Source: Beroe forskalii (lineage: Eukaryota > Ctenophora > Nuda > Beroida > Beroidae). From it: 64,000 nt of DNA. A program made the position numbers and the translations under genes. Shown piece by piece: positions 1 to 12,400 of the stretch (positions are counted from its first letter, which is position 1; each line of letters opens with the position of its first letter). The stretch spans positions 673,755-737,754 of the forward strand of contig WFMF01000001.1 of the NCBI GenBank assembly GCA_011033025.1, read 5' to 3'. Below the pieces are notes generated by a model, which did not search any database, was not told the origin of the DNA, and worked only from the letters and a program-made list of their open reading frames with translations.

Positions 1-321
1 AATCCTGTGTCATTAGGGATGATGAGTCAGGGCTCGTGCATCTAGTTACATGCCTCATCTGAAAGAATGATGAATCATAATTTCATTTTGTTGAATATCT
101 GAATTGGTAATTTCTCATTTCTTGAGAAAGATCAAAATGTATATACGCAAGAAGAAACAATTTAAAAGGGGACATAATATCAGCATACATTATGCCATAA
201 CATGATATAATCATTTCAGTGAAAGGCGTGGTTTGAATAATGAATTCCATGATGTGGGGGTTGGCACCCACTAAAAACTCAGATTTTTCTGTATCTATAA
301 AGAAGAGAACAAGAGACCCAC

Positions 322-433
322 CTATGAGAGCATTACACTTGACCAGGGAGTGTTGGGCTGCAATCCCAGACACGGAGATCCCAGCAGCTCCTGGCAGAGG
401 CATAAGCTGAGACTTGTACAGGTCTTTACACAC
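322..433 (-). CDS. Exon C-terminal to the thioredoxin fold, function unknown
   Basis: 112 nt after acceptor TTGCAG, with donor CATAG|GTGGGT, phase 0 in and phase 1 out. Encodes VCKDLYKSQLMPLPGAAGIS followed by VSGIAAQHSLVKCNALI, a compositionally normal, partly hydrophobic segment. Phase fits directly after the thioredoxin exon, so it is probably the same gene. I do not recognise the domain. The gene continues beyond position 1. Confidence 0.6.
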
Positions 434-3400
434 CTGCAATAAGCTAATTAGTGGTGGATAATGAGACGTTTGGCAAGTCGCCAACTTGGCGATGATCAGT
501 GCTGATCGGGGCCCTCAGCGCTGATTCAGGGCCAACTGTTCATCTGCCCAAGTGCATTTAAATCGATACGGATTAGGTATTTGATTGAGCTTTGAAAAGT
601 CGGAACTTGTTAATGTTTTCGCAAAAGTAAAAAAAGAGGAACAAATTGTTACAAAATGAACTAAATGTTTTGAGCCAGGAATAGCTATTGGCTTTCATTT
701 TCTAAAAAAATTCAAGAGATGTTATGAATGGTTGGTTTATGTGGGGTTTGACTGCTTCCACTCGTCAAGGAAGGCGTGGTAGAAGGGGCTGTTCATCACT
801 CGTCAAGGAAGGCGTGATAGGAGGAGGAGGGGTTTTCACAGTTTTTCATCATCCCATAGTTTTTTCTTATTTACTGTGCCTTTTTTCTTGATTGGTCATC
901 GCCCGTCAAGGTCGGCGTGGTAGGAGTAGGAGGGGCTGGTCATCAATCGTCAAGGAAGGCGTGGTAGGAGTAGGAGGGGCTGTTCATCACTCGTCAAGGA
1001 AGGCGTGGTAGGAGTAGGAGGGCTGGTCATCACTCGTCAAGGAATGCGTGGTAGGAGTAGGACGGGCTGCTCAGCACTCGTCAAGGAAGGCGTGGTAGGA
1101 GTACGAGGGGATGTTCATCACTCGTCAAGGAAGGCGTGGTAGGAGTAGGAGGGGCTGGTCATCACTCGTCAAGGAAGGCGTGGTAGGAGTAGGAGGGCTG
1201 GTCATCACTCGTCAAGGAAGGCGTGGTAGGAGTAGGACGGGCTGCTCATCACTCGTCAAGGAAGGCGTGGTAGGAATAGGAGGGGCTGTTCATCACTCGT
1301 CAAGGAAGGCGTGGTAGGAGTAGGAGGGCTGGTCATCACTCGTCAAGGAAGGTGTGGCAGGAGTAGGAGGGCTGGTCATCACTCGTGAAGAAAGGCGTAC
1401 TGATAGGAGTAGGAGGCGCTAGTCATCACTCGTCAAGGAAGGCGTGGTAGGAGTAAGAGGGGCTGGTCATCACTCGTCAAGGAAGGCGTGGTAGGAGTAG
1501 GAAAGGCTAGTCGTCGCTCGTTAAGGAAGGTGTGGTAGGAGTACTGAGAAGGAGGCACTGGTCACCACTGATCGTCAAGGAAGGCGTGGTAGGAGTAGAA
1601 GGGACTGGTCATCACTCGTCAAGGAAGGCGTAGTAGATGTAGGAGGGGCTGGTCATCACTCGTCAAGGAAGGTGTGGTAGGAGTAGGAGGGCTGGTCATC
1701 ACTCGTGAAGAAAGGCGTACTGGTAGGAGTAGGAGGCGCTAGTCATCACTCGTCAAGGAAGGCGTGGTAGGAGTAAGAGGAGCTGGTCATCACTCGTCAA
1801 GGAAGGCGTGGTAGGAGTAGGAAAGGCAAGTCGTCGCTCGTTAAGGAAGGTGTGGTAGGAGTACTGAGTAGGAGGCACTGGTCACCACTGATCGTCAAGG
1901 AAGGCGTGGTAGCAGTAGAAGGGACTGGTCATCACTCGTCAAGGAAGGCGTAGTAGGAGTAGGAGGGGCTGGTCATCACTCGTCAAGGAAGGCGTGGTAG
2001 GAGTAGGAGGGGCTGGTCATCACTCGTCAAGGAAGGCGTGGTAGGAGTAGGAGGGCAGGTCATCACTCGTCAAGGAAGGCGTAGCAGGAGTAGGAGTGGT
2101 CAACAAATGTAACGAATAATGACTCCACCCGCAGTGGTGGGGCTTTATATATGTGTCTGTTGACACCCAATCAAACATGACGTATGCGTGCATTCCACAT
2201 TCCAACCATATGACGTTGACACCATTCGTAGCTGATGACGTATGACGAATGCGTACATTCCACATTCCATCCCCCATGACGTTGACACCATTCGTATGCT
2301 ATGACGTATGACGTATTTTGATTCGTACACATTCCACATTCCAGCCATATGACGTTGACACCATTCGTATGTGATGACGTATGACGTATCTTGATACGTA
2401 TGCATTCCACATTCCAGTGCCTATGACGTTGACACCATTCGTATCTTATGATGTAGTATATCATTATCACTAACGGTTAATGACCAATGGTATTCAGAAG
2501 CTAAAATCCATCATAACATGGGATAATAAGATTCGAAACAGAATGAGGAAATTTGTTCCATTTTGGCAAAACATCATTTGTTTTTCGTACATATGCGTCG
2601 GGCGCGTTGCATAACCTGAGATCAGACATTACTGCGCGCGGCTGTAATTACCAATTACAGCGCGCGGCGTGGGAACTTTTGGCTTATCGAACAGATCGTC
2701 CAAACACTAAACAGTTGACTGTGAAATAGTCGAATGAACAATTGGTCCACCATACTGACTCAATCTGAGTAATTACAATGCAACTACAGACTGGAAGACA
2801 AGTAATTTTTTGAAAGAGGGCAAGTCAATTGCCAATAAAATCACAAATTACAAATCCAAGTACGATTGATGATGTGACAGTGGCAGAATTCTAAGGTGCA
2901 TGAACTACAAAATATCAGTCCAATTGACATGGCAAGGTATTTACTCACGTTTATAGCTCGGATAAGTCGGTCCGAATTCCACCCAAAGTTCTCGTGAAGT
3001 TTCTTCTCGTTGCAGTACACCCTGACAGTGGGTACACACGCTATACTGTACGTGTTAGCTGTTTCTAGGTTCTCATCAACGTCAATCTGAGGAATACAGC
3101 AGTCAGTCAAGATAAAAGCAGTCAAATTGAGGTGTAACTATTTGAACATGGAATACAGTCATCACTCAGAATAAAGCAGTCAAATAAAGGTGTTACTGTT
3201 GAAATAAATAGAGTCAAATGTAGGTTTAACTGAATAGTTGGTTATTTCTAATTAATGAATTATGTCAAAATAATGAATCATTTCGAATTGATTAATTGTT
3301 TCTTAAACTATAAATAGCTAAATAGGATTTACAAATGGTAATGATGTATGATAATCGGTGGTTCTGTGGGTATAATTTGCCGATCCAGTGTCAGCCTTGT

Positions 3401-6400
3401 TTACCCATCGCCGACCCTTGAGTCCAACACTAACTCAATACTCCAATATACCTCTGGGACATAGGTTGGCAGATTGCCAGTTGAGGGGACTCTGAGACAA
3501 CCAAAGATCAGTACAATGCTTTCATTACTTATGAGCTCTGTGTGATGAGAGGTTTCTAAGAAGACAGCAGTATGTTGAAGCTAATGCAGACAACACAATA
3601 TTCATTTACTTTCCAGTGAGATAGCAATGTATAAAATACAAACATGTGGTCAGTGCTTCAGCGGAAATCAGCTGCAGCTTCATTAATATCCAAAATGCCT
3701 TTTGCAGGGCAATTCAGCAGGACAGAATATGTTCATTTTATGCGATTTATTGCTGATAGTTCGGTCATGCGCATGGATGCAAGGAGACAAAGGTTTTCGA
3801 TATGAGTAATACATCCTCTACTACTTGGAGTATTGATTATGCAAACATATTAGCCGACTCGTGACCGTAGCCCCTCGGTTGATTTGTGAGGGGTCTTGTT
3901 GCATGGCACCAGCACCCTGGCAACAGGAGTGCACTATACATACATACATACATCCACCATTCTAAGGCATGATCATGAATTCACTGTAAATTTCTTATGA
4001 TTTGTGTACCATTGATATATAGAGAATAAAAAACGTGATCCATTTGATTATCAGGCGAAGATATTATTTTCTTTGTGAATTTTTATTGAATTGATGAATT
4101 CATTAACGAAATTTAATAAAATATTACTTTGATGTTTTGAATTGAAAGACCCCTTAAGATATCCATTAAGTTACCCATTTATCCCGCAGTCAAATCGCCA
4201 TGTTCGTGATTGCTTTTTCATTGAGTTTTTTGACCCCATCTTAATCATATCAGTCCATTGTTGGACTAATTTGCCCAACAAATTTATGGCCTATTGCGTT
4301 AAATTATACCGTGACCAAATACTATTACACTAACTGCAATACTCGACCAAATAGTTGTTTTAAAGTGTAAGCAGCATTGTACGATCTGCTCACCCCCATA
4401 TTTGATGAAATCTTGCAATTAATGATCCCTCCATAAGGGATGAACCCTCCTTTGTGACTGCCAGTTAGTGAACCCAATCAGCAAACCGTGCAATATAATG
4501 AAAGTCTGAATATACAGTGATTTGCGTGACAGAACATATTTCTTTCAGATAGCTGAGCAAAACCTTCATTTATTTAGAGTATTTCAGTTGGTCACGTTTA
4601 AGAAATGATATTGTTACTCACAGTAAGGCAGCGTTAATGGTAGTAACGTAGCCAGGGTTTGAGATCAGAGTATGCAAAATATATCCAGGGTATGCAGATT
4701 TTCACAGTTAACAGGTAAATTGGGAACAATCAGCTATGATTAGATATATTTCTCCAAATTTGGGAATTTATCAGGGTATGATATGCTTATAGCCCTTGGC
4801 TACGTCACTGCTTATCGGGGGAGTCTTAACCCTGCTACGACGGCGTGGGAGTGACATTAGGGGGCGTAACAGCACTGATTTACATGACCAAAATAGGTAT
4901 CTGGTGCAACTAGCAATTTATCTGAATCATTTGGTGTGAGTGTCTCACCATAAGCAGCAAAAAGCTTTATTTCTTATTTCTCTGACGCACTAGAATGCAA
5001 ATAGTTCTCTGCTGTGATCTACATAACAAGGGCGCTCACTTCCAATGTTACATTAGAAACTGTTACGAAATCCACACACAAACCCTAATATGCTATCTAT
5101 ACTGACAGTTCAGGGTAATCTCATTCCTGTCAAACAAACTGTCGGGATTTCCAGGGAGGGAGGTATAACTCTCCGCATATTATTACATTACTGTCATATA
5201 TAAATTTGAAAGTATTTCGTTATATATCCTGTGTTGAAAAAGCAGTTTCCTGCGCCATCAACAAACCATAAAAATGATGTAACTCTTCAGACCTATGCTA
5301 GAGGTAAATGCACATCCAATTATATATGTTTTCAATGAAAACAGCAGCGCTACGACCTTCGGGGGCCTTATAAGGCAACATGAGAACATGCAACCAGCCT
5401 GTATTTTTTAAAAGATATTTATGTCACGACCCGATTATACCATAAGAAGCAGGAGCAACAGTGCAGGGTGGTTGTGAGCCTCACGCACGCAAATAGGCGG
5501 TGTGACGTCATCAACACACTACGTTTAAACTGTGATAATGATGTCATTAAAAGTACGCATATATATGCAGATTTTATTGATGGAGAGAGAGAGTGAGTAA
5601 GAGGTTGTGGTGGGATAGATCTTTAACTAGTCCTGCTCGGTACATATGTATGTATATAAGTGCTGCCAGCGAGCTTCTTTCTTTCACTCTTCTTGCTTTA
5701 AGGCGTCGTTATCATATTATCGGTGCGTCGTTAAATATATTGACCAATCAGCGAGCGAGTTGACAGTCAACTTGCGCCCTGAATGGTCAAAGTCATGGGC
5801 TTGTGAGTAAGCTGCTGATAAAAACAGTTACTGATAGGGTTCCATAAATGTATAGGACGAATTCAGTTTCGAACATAGCATAATATGGGCATATGCATTA
5901 GAACGAATCGATCCTTTCTCATGCAAATGCGCCTTGCATCGTCATGAAAATTTGTCTTGAATCGTGGGTTAATAAGAGCGTAGGCAGCATCTTATATACT
6001 GAACTTGAACTGATAAGTAACGGAGTATTGCAATGCTCGACAAATTCCTTATATTACCGCAACAACAAATTTAATGATTTTAATCTACTTGAACCACTGA
6101 ACAGCACAGATTAAGTGCTGTGATTCGAGCCGTTCATATCTCTGTGCAATATAACTTAACGCAATTCCTTCCATCCAACAGATCACGTATTAATCCATTC
6201 AACAAGTTTCGTCGTTTTAAATTTGATTTTGCTTGTTGTCTGATTCATACGGAAAATACTGAAACCAGTTTTAGCAAAACTCTGATCAATCAACGGGCGA
6301 GAGAACAGTTAACTCGCACACTGATTGGTTGATGGTGGGTCCGCTAAAAGCTAAAAAGCCAATTATCCCGCAGGATGATGGTTGTGTTGAAAGACAGGAT

Positions 6401-9400
6401 TTCAATGTCAAACTCCTCTCTACATCAGTTGCCACTTTACTAGAGAGGTTCTCCAATCAAAGACAACCATACCAATACCGATACCCCATTTACCTTAATA
6501 TCGATACCTCACATACAAGATACCTTTATATAAACGGTAACCACACTTAGTGATCGGAAAATAAAGGAGATATCATTGGCCAGGGTTGAGACACAAGGTC
6601 TCCATTCCACACCTTGAAGGGTTGAGACACGAGGTCTCCATTCCACACCTTGAAGGGTTGAGACACGAGGTCTCGACTCCCAACACCTTGAGTCACAGAC
6701 ACCCATCCCTCCTAATCTTACAACGTGTCGAAACAGCCCCAGTAACTTGAACACATACTCAAGTTGTGGATAAGCTTGTAAAATATACCAGCTTTGCTCT
6801 CAGAACTCATCTAACTTGCAGTTGCACGTGTGTACAACGTACACACACGTTCGCATCCCTCCTATATACTGTACGAATTTGTCGTATCGTATAATTTGTT
6901 GTGTATATACCGATATACATCTCATCCTATCTCCTGAAGTACTTCTCAGTTCATCCTATCTTCTGAAGCACCTCTGAGACCTCCTAAACCTCTCAGTGCT
7001 GCATCTCTCAGGGTGCCACGTTTCACCCTACTTTCGGTACATCTCAGAGTAACTGTATCCTATATTTGAAGCTCCACTCAGAGTATTACCTAGACTCAGA
7101 GTACCACGTCCCATCTTGAGAAGTACCTCTCAGAGTTTCACCTCTCAGAGTACCCCATCTCATCTTGTGAAGTACCTCCCATCCTACTCTCAGCACCTCT
7201 GAGAGTCACCTATCCAATCCTTCTCTCTACCTTTCTCTCTCGGAGTGACTGAGTGATCGTATTACATCTCTCATTTTCTCTCTCAGAGACTACTTCTCTC
7301 TCAGATCTCCCCCAGTTGTTAGCTACCCCTCAGAGTACCCCTCAGAGTACCTCTATAAAGTACTCTCCTCAGATCACACCTCTCAGATCTCCTTCTTTGC
7401 TCAGCACCTCGCTCAGATATGGGTTGTGTACACTCGCGCTCTAAGACCTTCGTCACGTTCTCCTACCAGAACAGCGAGGAGGGTCTCTCTACCAACAACC
7501 GGAGTTCTACAACCCTGGGTTTTAACAACGACATGCAGCACGGTATGGATTTTACTGAGCTGCCCTCCCACAGGTCGGGGGTCAAGCGTCCGCCGGACCA
7601 CGCCTCTCCGTCCGGTTATCTCAACTCATCTCAAGTAATCGTGGAGATGAAGAGTCATCAAATGGCCCTGCATTCCAGACTTTCATCAGGGCCTGCAGGG
7701 GAGTCCATCTTCAAAACGTCGCCTAGCAACACAACCCCAGCTCTGATAGCAACAGTGTGGTTGCTAAGAAACGCAAGGAGTTCTTCTATCGGTCCAAGTC
7801 TGAGGACCAGCGGAAGTTTAACGAGATTGTGGGCGTGGCAGGCGGGGATATGAACAGTGTCAAACAAAGTCCTGGGAGAGTCCAGGCGCACTCAAAGTAC
7901 AATGATCACCACCGGTCAGATAATCAACTACAGACTGTGTCAATGCCTACAGGCACCAAATCACGGAGACAATCTTTCATATGACAGGGGTTATCATGGT
8001 GTGAAGTTATTACGTCATTATCAGGGTTTAGAATGGTGAAGTGATTACGTCATTATCAGGGTTTAGAATGGTGAAGTGATTGCGCCATTATCAGGCTTTA
8101 GAATAATGAAGTGATAACGTCATTATCAGGGTTTAGAATGGCAATAATATTCTTATCATGAGATATAATGAAGAAATTATGTCGTCATCAACATGGTTCA
8201 TCATGGTGGTATGATGACATGAATTTATTTAATATTTGTGTGAAGTATCAGAGGGGCGAAGTATTTTAATCTCTCAAGTCTCAAGTTTGACAAAACTCGG
8301 ACTAGATGTGACTTGACGAAGACTATCACATTCGGAAACAGCTGCCCGACGCACCCTAAATACCACGGATTTGGCGCAACTTAGGGGAAGCTAAGACGCA
8401 CAATCATTTTGAAGGGTGCATTAAGCGCGTGTTTACAGCGCGCTTAATGAAGTTCGGCAAGGATAAGAGATATAATGGGATTTTTGAGGTACATTTAGGG
8501 TAATTTTAGGGTGCGTCAGGCGACCGCCGTATTTTCGTGGGCCGTAGACACAAGAAATAATATATGTTTACTGGCGCAATTTTAATGACGGCGACATTAT
8601 TCGTTTTTGAATGGATTGTGATTGTTTTTCTTCTAAGAAATGTGGAAGTTTGTTAGGTCCAATCAGAAATTCTATGAAAAGCAAATTGCGCACACAGTAG
8701 AATTCGCACATTTATCAATCCCTTCATCGATCAATCCATAAGTGCACATATTATGGGTGAAGGTTACCGTTTTTTGAGGAAATTGCAACCCATTCTCAAG
8801 AAATGAACCATCTAAAGAAAGAGTATGGTGCAATAAAACCACTTTTCCTTGTGCCCTGCAATAGACATTTACCACGGAAACATTTTTCTTATAAACATTT
8901 TTTCTACTTACTCAATAACAAGTTACAACTATAATCAAGACTTCTTTAACGAATAATTTCGGTGCATAATTCAGTTAAATAACTCGTAAATAGTGCCAAC
9001 TCCTTCAATTAAACTTGGGCCTTTGGCCACGGTCTCAATGCGATCTTACACTTGAGTGTTATATGGCAGTTTGCACTTTTCACTCGTTACAAAACCACTC
9101 ACAGTTTTATCAGTCAGGCGACGGCTCGAAAAGATGGCTTCTGGGAAAATAAAGATCCTGACGTGCATGGCTACCTTGTTTATGGTCACAAACGCATACC
9201 ATTCGATGTACAACATTGGTCACGAACCAAGTTGTTGTGGTAATAAGGCATACGATGCAGCATTTAGAATGTGCTGCAATGGCACTGTTCAGTCAAAGAG
9301 TGGTCATCAACCGAGTTGCTGTGGTAAGATGGCATACGATGCGGCATTTCAAATGTGCTGCAATGGCACTGTTCAGTCAAAGAGTGGCCATCAACCGAGT

Positions 9401-12400
9401 TGTTGTGGTAATAAGGCATACGATGCAACATTTCAAATGTGCTGCAATGGCACTGTTCAGTCAAAGAGTGGTCGTCAACCAACTTGCTGTGGTAAGAAGG
9501 CATACGATGCGGCATTTCAAATGTGCTGCAATGGCACTGTTCAGTCAAAGACTGGTCTTCAACCGAGTTGCTGTGGTAAGAAGGCATACGATGCAGCATT
9601 CAGAATGTGCTGCAATGGCACTGTTCAGTCAAAGAGTGGCCATCAACCGAGTTGCTGTGGTAATAAGGCATACGATGCAGCATTCAGAATGTGCTGCAAT
9701 GGCACTGTTCAGTCAAAGAGTGGCCATCAACCGAGTTGCTGTGGTAAGAAGGCATACGATGCGGCATTTCAAATGTGCTGCAATGGCACTGTTCAGTCAA
9801 AGAGTGGCCATCAACCGAGTTGCTGTGGAAATAAGGCATACGATGCAGCATTCAGAATGTGCTGCAATGGCACTGTTCAGCCAAAGAGTGGCCATCAACC
9901 GAGTTGTTGTGGTAATAAGGCATACGATGCAACATTTCAAATGTGCTGCAATGGCACTGTTCAGTCAAAGAGTGGCCATCAACCGAGTTGCTGTGGTAAG
10001 ACGGCATACGATGCGGCATTTAAAATGTGCTGCAATGGCACTGTTTAGTCAAAGACTGGTCTGGGGGGGGTCCACCGGCCAACGGCCAACGGCCAATTGG
10101 CCGAAATTGGAAATTTTCTAGACGGTTGGCCGGTTGGCCGTTTTTCTATTTTTGATATTTACACCTCTTTAGGGGGGTCCAATCAAGAAACTCCCAGAGA
10201 GAAAGTTGCTTGTAATAGTTCTAAGAACACACCTCAGTACATTTGAAGACACTTGTTATCGAAATCACGAAAAAAATGTGGTGTTAAAGATAATTTAGCT
10301 CAAAGAACAGGATCATCCTACTTTTAAAATCTCAATAGCTTTTCACAAAGAGGCATTAAATAGTTTCCAGTGGCCAGGAAAGTATTGGAGTGCTTGAAGG
10401 AAATGTCCTTGTATGAGCGCTCCTTAGGCGCCCGTAACGTTCGTCGGTCGATCGAATGGAATTGGTCGATCGATCAACTTCATTTGATCGACTGATGTGT
10501 TTTTAATAGAAAATCTTTAAGCTAGTAGGGAAACAACTAAATATTGCTCATTTAAACACGATTCAAGTCAACACGGAGCATAAAAACACATCAGTCTATC
10601 AAATGAAGTTGATCGATCGACCAATTCCATTCGATCGACCGACGAACGTTACATGCACCTTACTTCTGATGATAGGGCTTGCCAGTAAAGACTGCAGCAC
10701 AGAGCTGACATTGTCAATAGACTATTGGAGCTAACTTTGGCTTCCCAATTTCCATATCTCTGTCAACTCCAAGTCCCTGCAACCAGTGAAATCCACTCCT
10801 GCTCCCACGTCCGGGCATTTCCACCACTAATATCACCTTACCACAACTAATATTACCTACTACAACAGCAGTGCTTCCTTCAGCTTCACCTCCTGCCTCC
10901 ATTCTTCCACCGCCCTTCTTTCCAGTACATTCCTATGCTCTTTGCCCCTTTTTAGCCCTGAAAGTGCCCCTCGCGTTAGAAGTTAGTACCTTGGCCTCAT
11001 GATTCCTCATGACCAGCCACTGCTCCTCAACTTCCTTCTGAGTCTTCTACCCAGTCTCCTCCTCAGTCTTTTCCTCCTGTTCTGTAGCCCCTTCCCAATG
11101 GATTCCTAGTCCACTCCCCAACTGACCTCATACTGACCCCCTACTGAACGCCTGCTGACCCCCTGTTGACCCTCTACTGACCCCTGGTAAACCCTAACTG
11201 AACCCTGTTGACCTCCTGTTGACCCTCTACTGACCCCTGGTGAACCCTGGAACTGACCCCCTGGTGAACCCTACTTAGCCCCTGGTGACTCCATGGTGAA
11301 CTCCTACTAAACCCCTGCCATGCTGAGCCCCTACTGACTCCCTGGTGAATTACTACTAGTACTAACCCCCTGGTGAACCCCTACAGACCCCCTGGGGACC
11401 TCCTAATGACCCCCACTAACCCCTACTGACCCCCTGATGACCCCTACTTACCCTACTGACCCCCTGGTGACCCCACTATCCCCCTGGTGACCCCCAATTG
11501 AACCCCTGGTGTCCTGCTGACCCTCTACTGACCCCCCTGGTGAATCCCTGCTGACTCCCCAGAACTCTTACTGAACCCCTGCTGACCCCATACTGAACCC
11601 CTACTGACCCCATACTGAACCCCTACTGAACCCCTGCTGACTCCCCTGGTTAACTACTATTAGTACTAACCCCTGGTGACCACTGGTGAACCCCTAAAGA
11701 CCCCTGGTGACCTCCTACTGACCCCCCACTAACCCCTACTGACCCCTGGTGACCCCTACTACCGTACTGACCCCTGGTGACCCCACTATCCCCCAGACCC
11801 CCTATATTGAACCCCCTGGTGTCCCGTCAACCCTCTACTGACCCCCTGGTGAATACGTGAATCCCTGCTGACTCCCTAGTGAACTCCTACTGACCCCATA
11901 CTGAACCCCTGCTGACCCCCTGGTGAACTCCTATACACCGTACCCCCTGCTGACCCCTGGCGAACCCCTAGTGACCCCTTGGTGACCCCCACTAACCCCT
12001 AGTCCCCTCCTGACCCCCTGGTGACCCCAACTTTCTAACTTACTTACTTGTGTTACTGTGTTAAGTGGCCAGGTAGCGCAGTGGTTAGGGCGTCTGACTT
12101 TCAATCGCGAGGTTGGTGGTTCGATTCCCGGCCTTGCCTACCGTGCTAAGGGTGAGAACTCTCACCTAAGCAGCCACACGGTTCACTCAGCCGAGCGTAC
12201 AGGAAACTGTGCGGGAGGGTTAAATGAGGAGCTGCCCATTGCAGCGAAGTCTCGGGCGACGAAAGTATGGATTACACTTCCTTAACCGTCACTGGCTTGA
12301 TTACTTGAATCCTTCGATTCCTGTCATTGGCTGTTACAGCTGTTGGAATAGAAGTAAAAACCTTCGAAATAAAAAAAAAGTTAGTTATGTTTGTCATAAC

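Noticed and set aside
753-2105. Could the regular 44-bp array be a CRISPR
   Set aside because: Units are contiguous with no unique spacers and the genome is animal; it is a minisatellite.
9216-10121. Long ORFs in a second plus frame and on the minus strand across the galaxin repeats
   Set aside because: A repeat unit whose length is a multiple of three stays open in several frames. Only the frame with the signal peptide and di-cysteine units makes sense.
12067-12138. Functional tRNA gene
   Set aside because: Acceptor stem, A and B boxes are present but the anticodon and T stems do not pair, and a SINE body and A-tail follow.
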